Origin: an uncultured Woeseiaceae bacterium
GTDB lineage: Bacteria > Pseudomonadota > Gammaproteobacteria > Steroidobacterales > Woeseiaceae
DNA length: 64,000 bases
Assembly: GCA_945787845.1 (NCBI GenBank)
Contig: CALZJH010000004.1
Span: 1-64,000, forward strand
Direction: 5' to 3'
Shown piece by piece: positions 16,525-25,293 of the stretch. Position 1 is the stretch's first letter. Each line of letters starts with the position of its first letter. The translations under genes and the position numbers were made by a program. Under the pieces are notes generated by a model. It saw nothing but the letters and a program-made list of their open reading frames with translations, was not told the origin of the DNA and searched no databases.

Positions 16525-17955
16525 CTAGTCCAGGGGAGCCGCAAGCACGGCCTTCATTTCATCTTCATGGAGCGGCCGATGGCCGTCTCTCGCCGCGGTG
16601 CCGCCCAGGCTGCCATCAACGTTGGTCCAGGCGTCGGCGGGCAGGCCATCCTGTAGGGCGGGGCGGGCCGGCGCAAACCGGATCCGGTCGTCACGCAGCT
16701 CAATGTCGCCCTGGCCAAGACCCAGCGCGACGCTCGAGCGGTGGCAGGACTCGCAGGATCGTGCTGCACCCGTGGTGTGCGGCGATATCGGCGCGAAGGC
16801 GCGGACAAACTTTTCATCATCCCAGTCGGGATGCACAAGCGTCATGATCATTCCCGGAATGAACAGCTCGATGCGGTTGTCTGCAGTGACACCAAGCGCG
16901 CCCGGTCCGTTGTGAAAATCCGAACGCCGTTCGTACCAGCGACCGGCCGTTTCGCGCCGCTCGATATGATCCCACTGCCGGCCATCGGCATCGTATTCCA
17001 TGTGGCAGCCGAAGCATTGTGGGACCCATTGACTGTGGCAGGTCGCGCATTCCAGGCGCTCATGTGCGGGATCGTGCGCCTGCACCGCTGTGCTCATCTC
17101 CGAGTGACAGTCAGCGCAGCTGGCGTCCACGGCATCACGCTGGTGCACGGCATCACCTGCCGAGGCCATGAGGTCAGTTCCCTGGTGACAGGCCGTGCAC
17201 GTCATGCCTGCAGCAAAGTGTACGTCGCCCGGCATGCGTTCAACGTAGCGACCGTCGGGCAGGCGAAGCCGTGACCGGGTTGGGGGCACGGTCCCTGAGT
17301 CACTGGCACTTTCCCCGGGCGGATTGGTTTCAGCAAGGCCGGCATAACTCAGCGAGATGCGAGCTGATCGGGAGTGGCAGCCGAAACAGCGCGCGTCGGA
17401 AACGTCGCGCGTCAGTGCGGGGTGTGCGTCGGCGGGATAGCTATTGATGTGACACGCCAGGCAGCCGCCGCCTCGGTCGCTGATGGGGTTGAGGTCATGA
17501 GAGGTCTTAGCCTGTCCCAGGTGGCAGCTGGCGCATAGCTTGCGCAGCATCGAATCCGCCGGGCCGTGGCCGAGCGATTGCAGATTCGCATGGGCGGCAT
17601 CGCCTGCGTTGCCATCGACGAGGCGTCGCGTGACGTCGACCATGCCGCGGCCCGTGTTCATCAAGCTGTGTTGCACCGAGCTTACCTGCTCGACATGACA
17701 GGATCCGCAAGTCTCGGCCGCATTCTGCAGCAAGCCGGGGAATCCCGTCATGCCGGCATGCGATTCGTCCTGCGTCGGGCTGTGCGCGTTGCCGCCATGG
17801 CACAACGTGCAATTGTTGGCGGCAAAACTGTGCGCCTCTGCAAAGCCACTACGTTCAGCGGCGTGACAATCGTTGCAGGTGTTACCTTTTGCACCCTGCC
17901 ATGCGAACACGGCGACGGTCAGAAAACACAGAAAAATCAAGCTTCGGCAAGTCAC
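16525..17955 (-). CDS. Undecaheme (11 CxxCH) periplasmic cytochrome c
   Basis: A 476-aa exported protein with a Sec signal (residues about 1-25) and eleven CxxCH heme motifs: CNDCH, CTLCH, CGSCH, CASCH, CLACH, CFGCH, CTACH, CADCH, CATCH, CFGCH and CESCH. Ten crowd into the first 310 residues and the last stands alone near residue 415, after a heme-free segment. It converges with the psr-like operon, with four bases between stops, so the link is positional. It may carry electrons to or from the sulfur enzyme or have its own activity, as octaheme tetrathionate or sulfite reductases do (family knowledge; not shown here). The start is GTG with no clear Shine-Dalgarno. Confidence 0.85.
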   Translation of the reverse strand: MTCRSLIFLCFLTVAVFAWQGAKGNTCNDCHAAERSGFAEAHSFAANNCTLCHGGNAHSPTQDESHAGMTGFPGLLQNAAETCGSCHVEQVSSVQHSLMNTGRGMVDVTRRLVDGNAGDAAHANLQSLGHGPADSMLRKLCASCHLGQAKTSHDLNPISDRGGGCLACHINSYPADAHPALTRDVSDARCFGCHSRSARISLSYAGLAETNPPGESASDSGTVPPTRSRLRLPDGRYVERMPGDVHFAAGMTCTACHQGTDLMASAGDAVHQRDAVDASCADCHSEMSTAVQAHDPAHERLECATCHSQWVPQCFGCHMEYDADGRQWDHIERRETAGRWYERRSDFHNGPGALGVTADNRIELFIPGMIMTLVHPDWDDEKFVRAFAPISPHTTGAARSCESCHRSSVALGLGQGDIELRDDRIRFAPARPALQDGLPADAWTNVDGSLGGTAARDGHRPLHEDEMKAVLAAPLD

Positions 17956-18016
17956 ATTCAGATAGTAATAGTACTGATGTAGCTATGAAACCCGACCGCT
18001 AGTATTAGGCCCGACC

Positions 18017-19660
18017 ATGACTATCAAAGACCTGACACAGCGCGCAGACCTGACGCGCCACGGCCGAGGTACAGGCGCGCTGCGCACGCGGCGTCCTGAT
18101 TACGTCGATTACCTTCCACCATGCAACGACGCGTGTCCCGCCGGGGAAAATATCCAGGCGTGGCTGGCGCTTGCCCAGGCCGGGGACTTCGAAGCCGCCT
18201 GGCGAGAGCTCGTGATCAATAACCCGATGCCCTCGATCCATGGACGCGTTTGCTATCACCCCTGTGAGAGCGCCTGCAATCGCATTCACACCGATAGTGA
18301 AGTCAGCATTCACGCGGTCGAGCGTTACCTCGGCGACCTCGCGCTCGAGAAAGACTGGCAGTTTCAGAAGCCCCTGACGAAAACCGGCAAAAAAGTCCTG
18401 GTTATTGGCGCCGGACCGAGCGGCCTGTCAGCGTCTTATCACCTCGCAAAGATGGGCCACGACGTTGAAATCCGCGAGGCCGGGCCCGTCGCCGGCGGCA
18501 TGATTCATTTCGGCATTCCGGCCTACCGCATGCCGCGGGACGAACTGCAGGCCGAGATTTCCAGGATCGAGAACATCGGCGTGAAGATCACGCTGAATCA
18601 TCGTGTTGCCGACGTGCTCAAGGAAAAAGAAGAGGGTGGGTTTGACGCCGTATTTGTCGCGGTCGGTGCGCACATCAGCAAGAAGATCGACATTCCGAAT
18701 CGCGACGCCGGGAAAATCCTCGACGCCGTCTCGTTCCTGAGCCAGGCAAAAGAGGGTGAGGCGCCCCGCTTGGGACGCCGAGTCGCCATTTACGGCGGCG
18801 GTAACACGGCCATGGACGCAGCCCGCACAGCGAAGCGTCTTGGCGCCGAGCCGATGATCATCTATCGCCGGGATCGCAGCAGCATGCCGGCCCACGATTT
18901 CGAGGCAGACGAAGCACTCGAGGAAGGTGTCCGGATCAATTGGCTGCGCACGATCAAGGAAATCGACAAATCGACCTTCAAGGTCGAGGTCATGGAGCTC
19001 GATGAGAACGGGCGTCCGCAACCAACCGGCGAGATCGAGGAACTCGAGGCAGACTCCCTGATCCTCGCTCTCGGGCAGGATACCGACACCGGGTTCCTGG
19101 AATCGGTTCCGGGAATCGAGTTTGAGTGGGACCACACGGTCATCGTCGACGACAACATGATGACCGGGCACGAAGGCATATTTGCGGGCGGGGATATGGT
19201 GCCCAGCGATCGGTCGGTCACGATCGCCGTGGGTCATGGCAAGCACGCGGCGCGACATATCGACGCGTTCCTGCATGGGGCGAAATACGAGCGTGGTCCG
19301 CGCAACGCCATCATCGGCCATGAGAACCTGCATCTCTGGTACCGCACGCACGCGCCCCAGGTAGAGCAGGAGCGACTGCCGGTCGTAGAGCGAGAAGGGT
19401 TCGATGAAGTGATGCAGAACCTGAGCGAGGCGGACGCCTTGTTCGAGGCGCGGCGGTGTCTTTCCTGCGGCAACTGTTTCGAGTGCGACGGCTGCTATGG
19501 CGCCTGTCCGCAGGATGCGATCATCAAGCTCGGGCCGGGGAAGAAATACAAATTCGATTTTGACAAGTGCACGGGTTGTGCGGTGTGCATGGAACAGTGT
19601 CCATGCCACGCCATCGAGATGATTGACGAGCCTGGCGTGCAGGAAGGGGTGTCGTCATGA
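18017..19660 (+). CDS. GltD-like NAD(P)H:FAD oxidoreductase with C-terminal 2x[4Fe-4S] ferredoxin domain
   Basis: A 547-aa soluble protein. The N-terminal GltD-type iron-sulfur domain has PPCNDACPAG and GRVCYHPCESAC (residues about 35-100). FAD and NAD(P)H Rossmann folds follow, with VIGAGPSGLSA and YGGGNTAMDAARTA. A ferredoxin-like tail has CLSCGNCFECDGCYGACP and CTGCAVCMEQCPC (residues about 475-535). It is not glutamate synthase: no gltB is present, and its stop overlaps the start of the pyruvate:ferredoxin oxidoreductase gene. The natural reading is an NAD(P)H:ferredoxin module working with PFOR (inference). Confidence 0.85.
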   Translation: MTIKDLTQRADLTRHGRGTGALRTRRPDYVDYLPPCNDACPAGENIQAWLALAQAGDFEAAWRELVINNPMPSIHGRVCYHPCESACNRIHTDSEVSIHAVERYLGDLALEKDWQFQKPLTKTGKKVLVIGAGPSGLSASYHLAKMGHDVEIREAGPVAGGMIHFGIPAYRMPRDELQAEISRIENIGVKITLNHRVADVLKEKEEGGFDAVFVAVGAHISKKIDIPNRDAGKILDAVSFLSQAKEGEAPRLGRRVAIYGGGNTAMDAARTAKRLGAEPMIIYRRDRSSMPAHDFEADEALEEGVRINWLRTIKEIDKSTFKVEVMELDENGRPQPTGEIEELEADSLILALGQDTDTGFLESVPGIEFEWDHTVIVDDNMMTGHEGIFAGGDMVPSDRSVTIAVGHGKHAARHIDAFLHGAKYERGPRNAIIGHENLHLWYRTHAPQVEQERLPVVEREGFDEVMQNLSEADALFEARRCLSCGNCFECDGCYGACPQDAIIKLGPGKKYKFDFDKCTGCAVCMEQCPCHAIEMIDEPGVQEGVSS

Positions 19661-22600
19661 CGGTTAAACGAGCTCTCGAAGGTAACGAGGCGGTCGCGCG
19701 AGTTGCCTATGCGGTAAGTGAGATTTGTTCCATCTACCCGATTACGCCGTCGTCGCCGATGGCAGAGTCTGCGGACGTCTGGTCTGCGATGGGCAGGGAA
19801 AATATCTGGGGCCACGTCCCGGATATTATTGAGATGCAAAGCGAAGGTGGTGCTGCGGGCACTGCGCACGGTGCTTTGCAGACAGGCGCCATGACGACGA
19901 CGTTCACCGCGTCGCAGGGCCTCATGCTCATGCTGCCGAACATGTACAAGATCGCGGGCGAGTTGACCTCAACGGTCTTCCACGTCGCGGCACGCTCGCT
20001 GGCGGCACAGGCCTTATCGATCTTTGGCGACCACCAGGATGTCATGGCGGCGCGTACAACGGGTTTTGCCCTGCTGGCGTCCTCTTCTGTCCAGGCGGCG
20101 CAGGATCTTGCCCTGATCTCTCACGCCGCCACGCTGAAGACGCGCGTTCCGTTTCTGCATTTCTTCGATGGCTTCCGTACCTCACATGAGGTCGACAAGA
20201 TCGACCTGGTGAGCGACGATGACATTCGGGCGATGATCGATGACAAGCTGGTGTACCAACATCGCAGCCGCGCGCTTAATCCCGACAACCCTTTCATCCG
20301 CGGTACGGCACAGAACCCTGATGTCTATTTCCAGGGGCGCGAGAGCGTAAATCGCTTCTACCAGGCGACGCCCGAGATCGTCCGGGATGCCATGAGTCAT
20401 TTCGCGCGTCTGACCGGTCGCGAATACGACCTGTTCGATTACTACGGCGATCCCAATGCAGAGCGCGTCATTGTGCTGATGGGCTCAGGTGCGGACACCG
20501 TGGAGCAGACAATTAATGCCTTGCCCGGAAAGGGCGTCGGCATGATCAATGTCCGCCTGTTTCGCCCGTTCTCGATTGCGCATCTCCTCGAGGCACTGCC
20601 CAATTCAGTCAAATCAATTGCGGTGCTCGACAGGACAAAGGAGATCGGGGCAAGCGGCGAGCCCTTGTACCAGGATATCGTTACCTCAATGGCTGAAGCC
20701 GTCGGCAGCGGTGACTGGCCGGCTATGCCACGTATCATCGGCGGCCGCTATGGCCTGTCATCCAAGGAGTTTACGCCGGCGATGGTCAAGTCCGTGTTCG
20801 ATGAGCTCGAGAAAGACCAGCCCAAGAATCACTTTACGATCGGCATCAACGACGACGTCACGCACACGAGTCTCGAGTACGACGCGTCTTTCCAGATCGA
20901 GGACCAGGACGCGACGCGTGCGCTGTTCTTCGGACTGGGAGCCGACGGCACGGTCGGTGCCAACAAGAACAGCATCAAAATTATCGGCGAGAACACGGAC
21001 CTGTATTGCCAGGGCTACTTCGTGTACGACTCGAAGAAATCCGGTTCACGCACGGTGTCACATCTGCGCTTCGGGCCGGAGCCGATTCATGCGCCGTACC
21101 TGATTCAGTCGGCCAATTTCATCGCCTGCCACCAGTTTGACCAGGTTAACAAGATCGAATTGCTCAAGGACGCGGCCGAAGGTGCCGTGTTCCTGCTCGA
21201 CAGTCCTTATGCGGCTGACGTGGTTTGGGAAAAGCTGCCGAGACCTGTGCAGCAGACGATTGTCGACCGTCGTATCAGACTGTTCGTCATCGATGCACGC
21301 AGCGTTGCTCGGGACGCCGGCATGGGCAAGCGCATCAATACCGTAATGCAGGCCTGCTTCTTCGCTCTTTCGGGCGTGTTGCCGCGCGAGGAAGCCATCG
21401 AGCAGATCAAGAAAGCGATTCAAAAAACCTATCAAAAGAAGGGTCAGGACGTCGTAGACCGCAACTTTGCGGCGGTCGATGCGGCCCTCGATCACCTTCA
21501 CGAAGTTGACATTCCGAGCAAGGTAACGACCGAGCGGCAGCTCGACCAGGTAGTCCCGGACGATGCGCCCGAGTTTGTGCGCAAGGTGACGTCCGAGATG
21601 ATGCGCGGGCACGGTGATGACCTGCCTGTCAGCATGATGCCCTTCGACGGCACGTATCCCAGTGCGACGTCGCAATTCGAAAAAGGCAACGTCTCGGACA
21701 GCGTGCCGGAATGGGATCCGGACCTTTGTATCCAGTGCGGCAATTGTGCGTTCGTCTGCCCTCACAGTGTGATCCGCTGCAAGTTCTACCACGAAGATTC
21801 GCTCGAGGGAGCGCCGGAGAAATTCCAGTCGGCGGCAATTACGGCACGTGGCTTCCCCGAGACGCGCTATTCATTGCAGGTCTACCTCGAAGACTGCACA
21901 GGATGCAATCTGTGTGTCAGCGCCTGTCCGGTACGCAGCCCCGACGACGAGGAAGTGCGAGCCATCAACATGACCGACAAGGCGCCGCGACTCGAGCAGG
22001 AAAAGAACAATATCGAATTCTTCGAGACGCTCGCGTACAACGATCGTGCTTCCGTGGAATTCTCATCGGTACGTGGCGCACAGTTCCTGCAGCCCTTGTT
22101 CGAGTTTGCGGGTGCCTGTGCGGGCTGCGGCGAAACACCGTACGTCAAGCTCCTGTCACAGCTGTTTGGTCCGCGTCTGATCGTCGCCAACGCGACGGGG
22201 TGTTCGTCTATCTATGGCGGCAACCTGCCGACGACGCCCTGGGCGAAGAATGCCGAAGGTAGTGGGCCGGCCTGGTCGAATTCCCTGTTCGAGGACAACG
22301 CCGAGTTCGGTCTCGGCATGCGCATCGCGGCCGACCATCACATGGCGATTGCGAAAGAACACGTGACAGAACTGCGAGACGAGATCGGTCACGAGCTTGC
22401 TGACCAGCTCGTGCATGCGGGCCAGCGTGTCGGTAGTGAGCTGCGCCGGCAGCGGCGCCGGGTGCGCTTGTTGCGCAAACGCCTGGAGGAACTGACGGCG
22501 AAAGGCGAGAATACCAAGGCAACTGCATTGCTCTCGATCATCGATCACCTTGTGCGCCGCAGTATCTGGACCGTCGGCGGCGATGGCTGGGCCTACGATA

Positions 22601-23238
22601 TTGGTTCGGGTGGGCTCGATCATGTTCTCGCCAGTGGCCGCAACGTCAACATCCTCGTTCTGGATACCGAGGTCTACTCGAATACGGGTGGCCAGATGTC
22701 GAAGGCGACGCCACTGGGCGCATCGGCGAAATTTGCGTCGGCCGGCAAGCGCATCGGCAAGAAGGATCTGGCGCTACAGGCGATTTCGAGCGGCAATGTC
22801 TATGTCGCGCAGGTGGCTATGGGCGCGAATCCACAGCAGACGCTGCTCGCCATGCGTGAAGCCGAAGAGTACAACGGCCCTTCATTGATTCTCGCGTACA
22901 GCCATTGCATTGCGCATGGCTACGACCTGAAGGATGGTCTCCGGCAACAACAGCTTGCAACGGCGAGCGGCTACTGGCCGTTGATTCGCTACAACCCGGC
23001 ACTGCGAGCGGCCGGCAAGAAACCGTTTGTCCTGGATTCCACGCAGCCAACGATTACGTTGCGCGACTACGCCTACAACGAGAATCGCTATAAGGTCCTG
23101 GTCAAGTCGAATCCGGAAGAAGCCGAGCGGCTCATGCAGATGGCGCAGGAGACCGTCGACCGGCGCTGGGCAACGTATGTCCACCTGGCCAATCAGGACC
23201 CGGGCGAGTTCGAGCACGCGGGCCCGCGAGCGCGCTAG
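19657..23238 (+). CDS. nifJ: Pyruvate:ferredoxin (flavodoxin) oxidoreductase, NifJ type
   Basis: A 1193-aa homodimeric-type PFOR that converts pyruvate and CoA to acetyl-CoA and CO2 with reduced ferredoxin. Domain I starts with YPITPSSPMAE and has EGGAAGTAHGAL. Two ferredoxin clusters appear at CIQCGNCAFVCP and CTGCNLCVSACP (residues about 690-755). The TPP domain includes CAGCGETPYVKL, GDGWAYDIG and SNTGGQMSKATP. Length is usual for NifJ. It overlaps the upstream GltD-like gene by four bases. Coexistence with the pyruvate dehydrogenase at 35456 suggests use at low oxygen, or in reverse for carbon assimilation (inference). A terminator hairpin follows the stop. Confidence 0.93.
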   Translation: MTVKRALEGNEAVARVAYAVSEICSIYPITPSSPMAESADVWSAMGRENIWGHVPDIIEMQSEGGAAGTAHGALQTGAMTTTFTASQGLMLMLPNMYKIAGELTSTVFHVAARSLAAQALSIFGDHQDVMAARTTGFALLASSSVQAAQDLALISHAATLKTRVPFLHFFDGFRTSHEVDKIDLVSDDDIRAMIDDKLVYQHRSRALNPDNPFIRGTAQNPDVYFQGRESVNRFYQATPEIVRDAMSHFARLTGREYDLFDYYGDPNAERVIVLMGSGADTVEQTINALPGKGVGMINVRLFRPFSIAHLLEALPNSVKSIAVLDRTKEIGASGEPLYQDIVTSMAEAVGSGDWPAMPRIIGGRYGLSSKEFTPAMVKSVFDELEKDQPKNHFTIGINDDVTHTSLEYDASFQIEDQDATRALFFGLGADGTVGANKNSIKIIGENTDLYCQGYFVYDSKKSGSRTVSHLRFGPEPIHAPYLIQSANFIACHQFDQVNKIELLKDAAEGAVFLLDSPYAADVVWEKLPRPVQQTIVDRRIRLFVIDARSVARDAGMGKRINTVMQACFFALSGVLPREEAIEQIKKAIQKTYQKKGQDVVDRNFAAVDAALDHLHEVDIPSKVTTERQLDQVVPDDAPEFVRKVTSEMMRGHGDDLPVSMMPFDGTYPSATSQFEKGNVSDSVPEWDPDLCIQCGNCAFVCPHSVIRCKFYHEDSLEGAPEKFQSAAITARGFPETRYSLQVYLEDCTGCNLCVSACPVRSPDDEEVRAINMTDKAPRLEQEKNNIEFFETLAYNDRASVEFSSVRGAQFLQPLFEFAGACAGCGETPYVKLLSQLFGPRLIVANATGCSSIYGGNLPTTPWAKNAEGSGPAWSNSLFEDNAEFGLGMRIAADHHMAIAKEHVTELRDEIGHELADQLVHAGQRVGSELRRQRRRVRLLRKRLEELTAKGENTKATALLSIIDHLVRRSIWTVGGDGWAYDIGSGGLDHVLASGRNVNILVLDTEVYSNTGGQMSKATPLGASAKFASAGKRIGKKDLALQAISSGNVYVAQVAMGANPQQTLLAMREAEEYNGPSLILAYSHCIAHGYDLKDGLRQQQLATASGYWPLIRYNPALRAAGKKPFVLDSTQPTITLRDYAYNENRYKVLVKSNPEEAERLMQMAQETVDRRWATYVHLANQDPGEFEHAGPRAR

Positions 23239-23252
23239 GACCAGGCAATAAA

Positions 23253-23282
23253 AAAGGGCGGTTCCCGAAGGAGCCGCCCTTT
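23253..23282. terminator. Bidirectional intrinsic terminator between PFOR and cspA genes
   Basis: GGGCGGTTCC and GGAGCCGCCC form a 10-bp stem (one G-T wobble) with a CGAA loop, flanked by AAA and TTT. On the minus strand the stem is followed by six T, so it best terminates the cold-shock gene; on the plus strand it can end the PFOR transcript. Confidence 0.85.
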
Positions 23283-23301
23283 CTCTCTAAACTGGTTAAG
23301 C

Positions 23302-23508
23302 TTAGATAGCTACGATGTTCTCAGCCTGCGGGCCTTTCTGGCCCTGCGTGACAGTGAACTCGACTTTCTGGCCTTCGGCCAGCGTCTTGAAGCCATCGCC
23401 CGAGATGTTGCTGAAATGAGCAAATACGTCTGGGCCTGATTCTTGTTCAATAAAGCCAAAACCTTTAGCTTCGTTGAACCACTTTACGGTTCCGGTTGTT
23501 CTGGACAC
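23302..23508 (-). CDS. cspA: CspA-family cold-shock protein
   Basis: A 68-aa single cold-shock domain that binds single-stranded RNA/DNA and melts mRNA structure. Both nucleic-acid-binding motifs are intact: KGFGFIEQ (RNP1) and DVFAHFSNI (RNP2). The opening [15 protein letters not shown] is canonical. The start is GTG at 23508 with AGGAAA eight bases upstream; no ATG is available in frame. It has its own sigma-70 promoter and a 5'-terminal mRNA hairpin, and ends at a strong terminator, so it is monocistronic. Which csp paralogue it is cannot be told. Confidence 0.95.
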   Translation of the reverse strand: MSRTTGTVKWFNEAKGFGFIEQESGPDVFAHFSNISGDGFKTLAEGQKVEFTVTQGQKGPQAENIVAI

Positions 23509-23534
23509 AATGTTTTCCTAATAAAGATAAAAAT

Positions 23535-23550
23535 GCCGAATTGTTTCGGC
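23535..23550 (-). promoter_or_regulatory. 5'-UTR hairpin of the cspA mRNA
   Basis: GCCGAA-TTGT-TTCGGC forms a perfect 6-bp stem with a 4-base loop. With the promoter at 23557-23584, the transcript should begin at about 23550, so the hairpin lies at the very 5' end of a leader of roughly 42 bases. Such a stem could protect the mRNA or act thermally (inference). Confidence 0.5.
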
Positions 23551-23556
23551 TGATGC

Positions 23557-23584
23557 AGTGTAGACGCTCTTGGGCTCAAGTCAA
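23557..23584 (-). promoter_or_regulatory. Sigma-70 promoter of cspA
   Basis: Read on the minus strand, TTGACT (23584-23579), a 16-base spacer and TACACT (23562-23557) make a good -35/-10 pair about 50 bases upstream of the GTG start. Confidence 0.7.
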
Positions 23585-23597
23585 TGATTTTTGTTAT

Positions 23598-24365
23598 TTA
23601 TTTACCACTTGAGCGAACATAGAAACGCCAGATGAACAGCACAAATAGGGCGTTAAGCCCGATTCCGACCAGCCCGACTTCCGGACCGAACAGGTGTGTC
23701 TGCTGGATGCCCAGCGCACCGATTTTTTCACCAAAACCGTACAGCGGGTAGTCGAGGCCGTTCCACACGGCATGGCATACCGCGGGTACAAGTACGGACC
23801 CGGAGACCATGCGGAGGATGCCCCAGACCGCACCGAGCAGGGTCGCATTCACAAGATACACGGGAATCTCGGCGGCCGGAATATCGAAGCCCGTTTCCAG
23901 CGAAATGGCAGAAATATGCCAGATCGTGAAGGCCAGGCTCGTCCACACCAGTACGTAAATGTCCGACCGGCCTGCGCGTTTCAGGCTCGCCCAGAGCCAC
24001 CCGCGAAAGAAGCCTTCCTCCGTGAGCAGGACCATGATGATTCCGGTTGAACTCATCAGCCCGATATTGGTGAGAGTCTTGTGCCAGTCTGTTGCGCCGG
24101 TGTTCACAGCGCCCGCGACCCAGGCAATCATGGCCATGGCGCCGAGTACCGTTAGCGGGTACGCGAGCGCCCAGGCGTAGTCCCTGGCGCCGCCTAACCG
24201 CAGTCCGATGTCGCTACGCGAGAATCGCTGCAGGTACCAGAACAAAGCCGCCAGCGGTAACAAGGGCAGGGCACTGAAAATCGCGTAGCCTGTCGCATCC
24301 ATTGTCGTAGTGATCGCGATGGCGATGGCCACGCCCGCGACCGGTGCCTTCATTCCAGGATTCAT
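23598..24365 (-). CDS. CPBP family intramembrane metalloprotease (CAAX-protease/Abi type)
   Basis: A 255-aa polytopic membrane protein with about seven hydrophobic helices. The family motifs are present: EEGFFRG (EExxxR), FTIWHI, and HAVWNGLDY, which supply the Glu and His residues of the intramembrane glutamic protease site. Bacterial members cleave or modify membrane substrates, some in bacteriocin immunity; the substrate here is unknown. I took ATG 24365; an in-frame TTG at 24377 with AGAAGAG upstream would add four residues. The gene lies 89 bases upstream of cspA and diverges from the UPF0145 gene. Confidence 0.8.
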   Translation of the reverse strand: MNPGMKAPVAGVAIAIAITTTMDATGYAIFSALPLLPLAALFWYLQRFSRSDIGLRLGGARDYAWALAYPLTVLGAMAMIAWVAGAVNTGATDWHKTLTNIGLMSSTGIIMVLLTEEGFFRGWLWASLKRAGRSDIYVLVWTSLAFTIWHISAISLETGFDIPAAEIPVYLVNATLLGAVWGILRMVSGSVLVPAVCHAVWNGLDYPLYGFGEKIGALGIQQTHLFGPEVGLVGIGLNALFVLFIWRFYVRSSGK

Positions 24366-24470
24366 ACCGTGCCCCAATTGCTCTTCTCAAGGTCTGATGC
24401 CTGTCAACCGCTATTTGGATGCAGATCGCGGTGTTAACATGCCAGCCACGCGTCACAATAAGGGGTTTCA

Positions 24471-24785
24471 ATGGAGATCAGCAACACGGAAAGCATTCCT
24501 GGCCGCACCATCGTCCAGTTTTACGGTGTGGTTACGGGCAACACGGTACGCGCCAAGCATATCGGTCGCGACATCATGGCTGGCCTCAAGAACATCGTTG
24601 GCGGTGAACTCGCCGGATATACGGAACTCCTGCAGGACTCGCGCAACGAAGCCACCCAGCGCATGATTCAGCAGGCCGAGTCGATGGGCGCCAACGCGGT
24701 GGTCAACGTGCGCTTCGCCACGAGCTCGATTTCGCAGGGCGCCGCGGAGTTATTCGCCTACGGTACTGCCGTGCGGGTGGAGTGA
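24471..24785 (+). CDS. UPF0145 (YbjQ) family protein
   Basis: A 104-aa soluble protein of the YbjQ/UPF0145 family. Recognisable segments are YGVVTGNTVRAKHIGRD, IVGGELAGYTELL, AMGANAVVNVRF-like SMGANAVVNVRF, and AYGTAVRV at the end. The fold forms pentamers in structural genomics entries, but no function is established. AGGGG precedes the ATG. One base separates its stop from the next gene, a membrane-anchored relative, and an M48 protease follows, so this is a three-gene unit. Confidence 0.85.
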   Translation: MEISNTESIPGRTIVQFYGVVTGNTVRAKHIGRDIMAGLKNIVGGELAGYTELLQDSRNEATQRMIQQAESMGANAVVNVRFATSSISQGAAELFAYGTAVRVE

Positions 24786-24786
24786 C

Positions 24787-25293
24787 GTGGAGTCGAGGTT
24801 ATTCGACGTGCTGGAGCTGTTTCTGAATTTCGGATTGCCGTTCTTGCTGCTGCTCGTGGCGTATTTTGTCGGCACGATGCTGGAGAAAGGGCACTTCCGA
24901 TCCATCCGGAAACGGGAAGGCGAGTACGCGAAGTTTCCTGTCGTGACCTTCGATACGATGCCCGACGACTGGTCTGCGTCGTCAGGAACGCTGGTCAGCG
25001 GCAGCGTTGTGATCTCCCTTGACTACTTCAAGCGCGTCATTGCGGGTTTGCGTGCCATCGTCGGCGGGCGGATCAAGACCTACGAGCCATTGCTGGACCG
25101 TGCGCGCAGGGAAGCCATGTTACGCATGATCGAAGATGCCCGGCGCGACGGGTACGACGCGATTTTCAACGTGCGGCTTGAGACCTCGCGGCTGGCCAAT
25201 TCGCGCGGCGACGGCAAAGGCACCGCGGGTGTCGAAATGCTCGCCTTCGGGACGGCCGTGAAATTTGCGTCGCGCTTCGCACGCACACAGTGA
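24787..25293 (+). CDS. Membrane-anchored divergent UPF0145 protein
   Basis: A 168-aa protein with an N-terminal transmembrane helix (residues about 12-30, FGLPFLLLLVAYFVGTML) and a C-terminal UPF0145 domain. The domain repeats the pattern of the preceding protein: SGSVVISLDYFKR, AIVGGRIKTYEPLL, and FGTAVKF. It is a diverged tandem duplicate with an added anchor. The start is GTG 24787. The next gene's GTG overlaps its TGA by three bases, giving tight coupling. Function is unknown. Confidence 0.75.
   Translation: MESRLFDVLELFLNFGLPFLLLLVAYFVGTMLEKGHFRSIRKREGEYAKFPVVTFDTMPDDWSASSGTLVSGSVVISLDYFKRVIAGLRAIVGGRIKTYEPLLDRARREAMLRMIEDARRDGYDAIFNVRLETSRLANSRGDGKGTAGVEMLAFGTAVKFASRFARTQ

Noticed and set aside
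18017..19660. Glutamate synthase small subunit
   Set aside because: The fold is GltD-like, but no gltB is adjacent, a ferredoxin tail is added, and it is coupled to PFOR.
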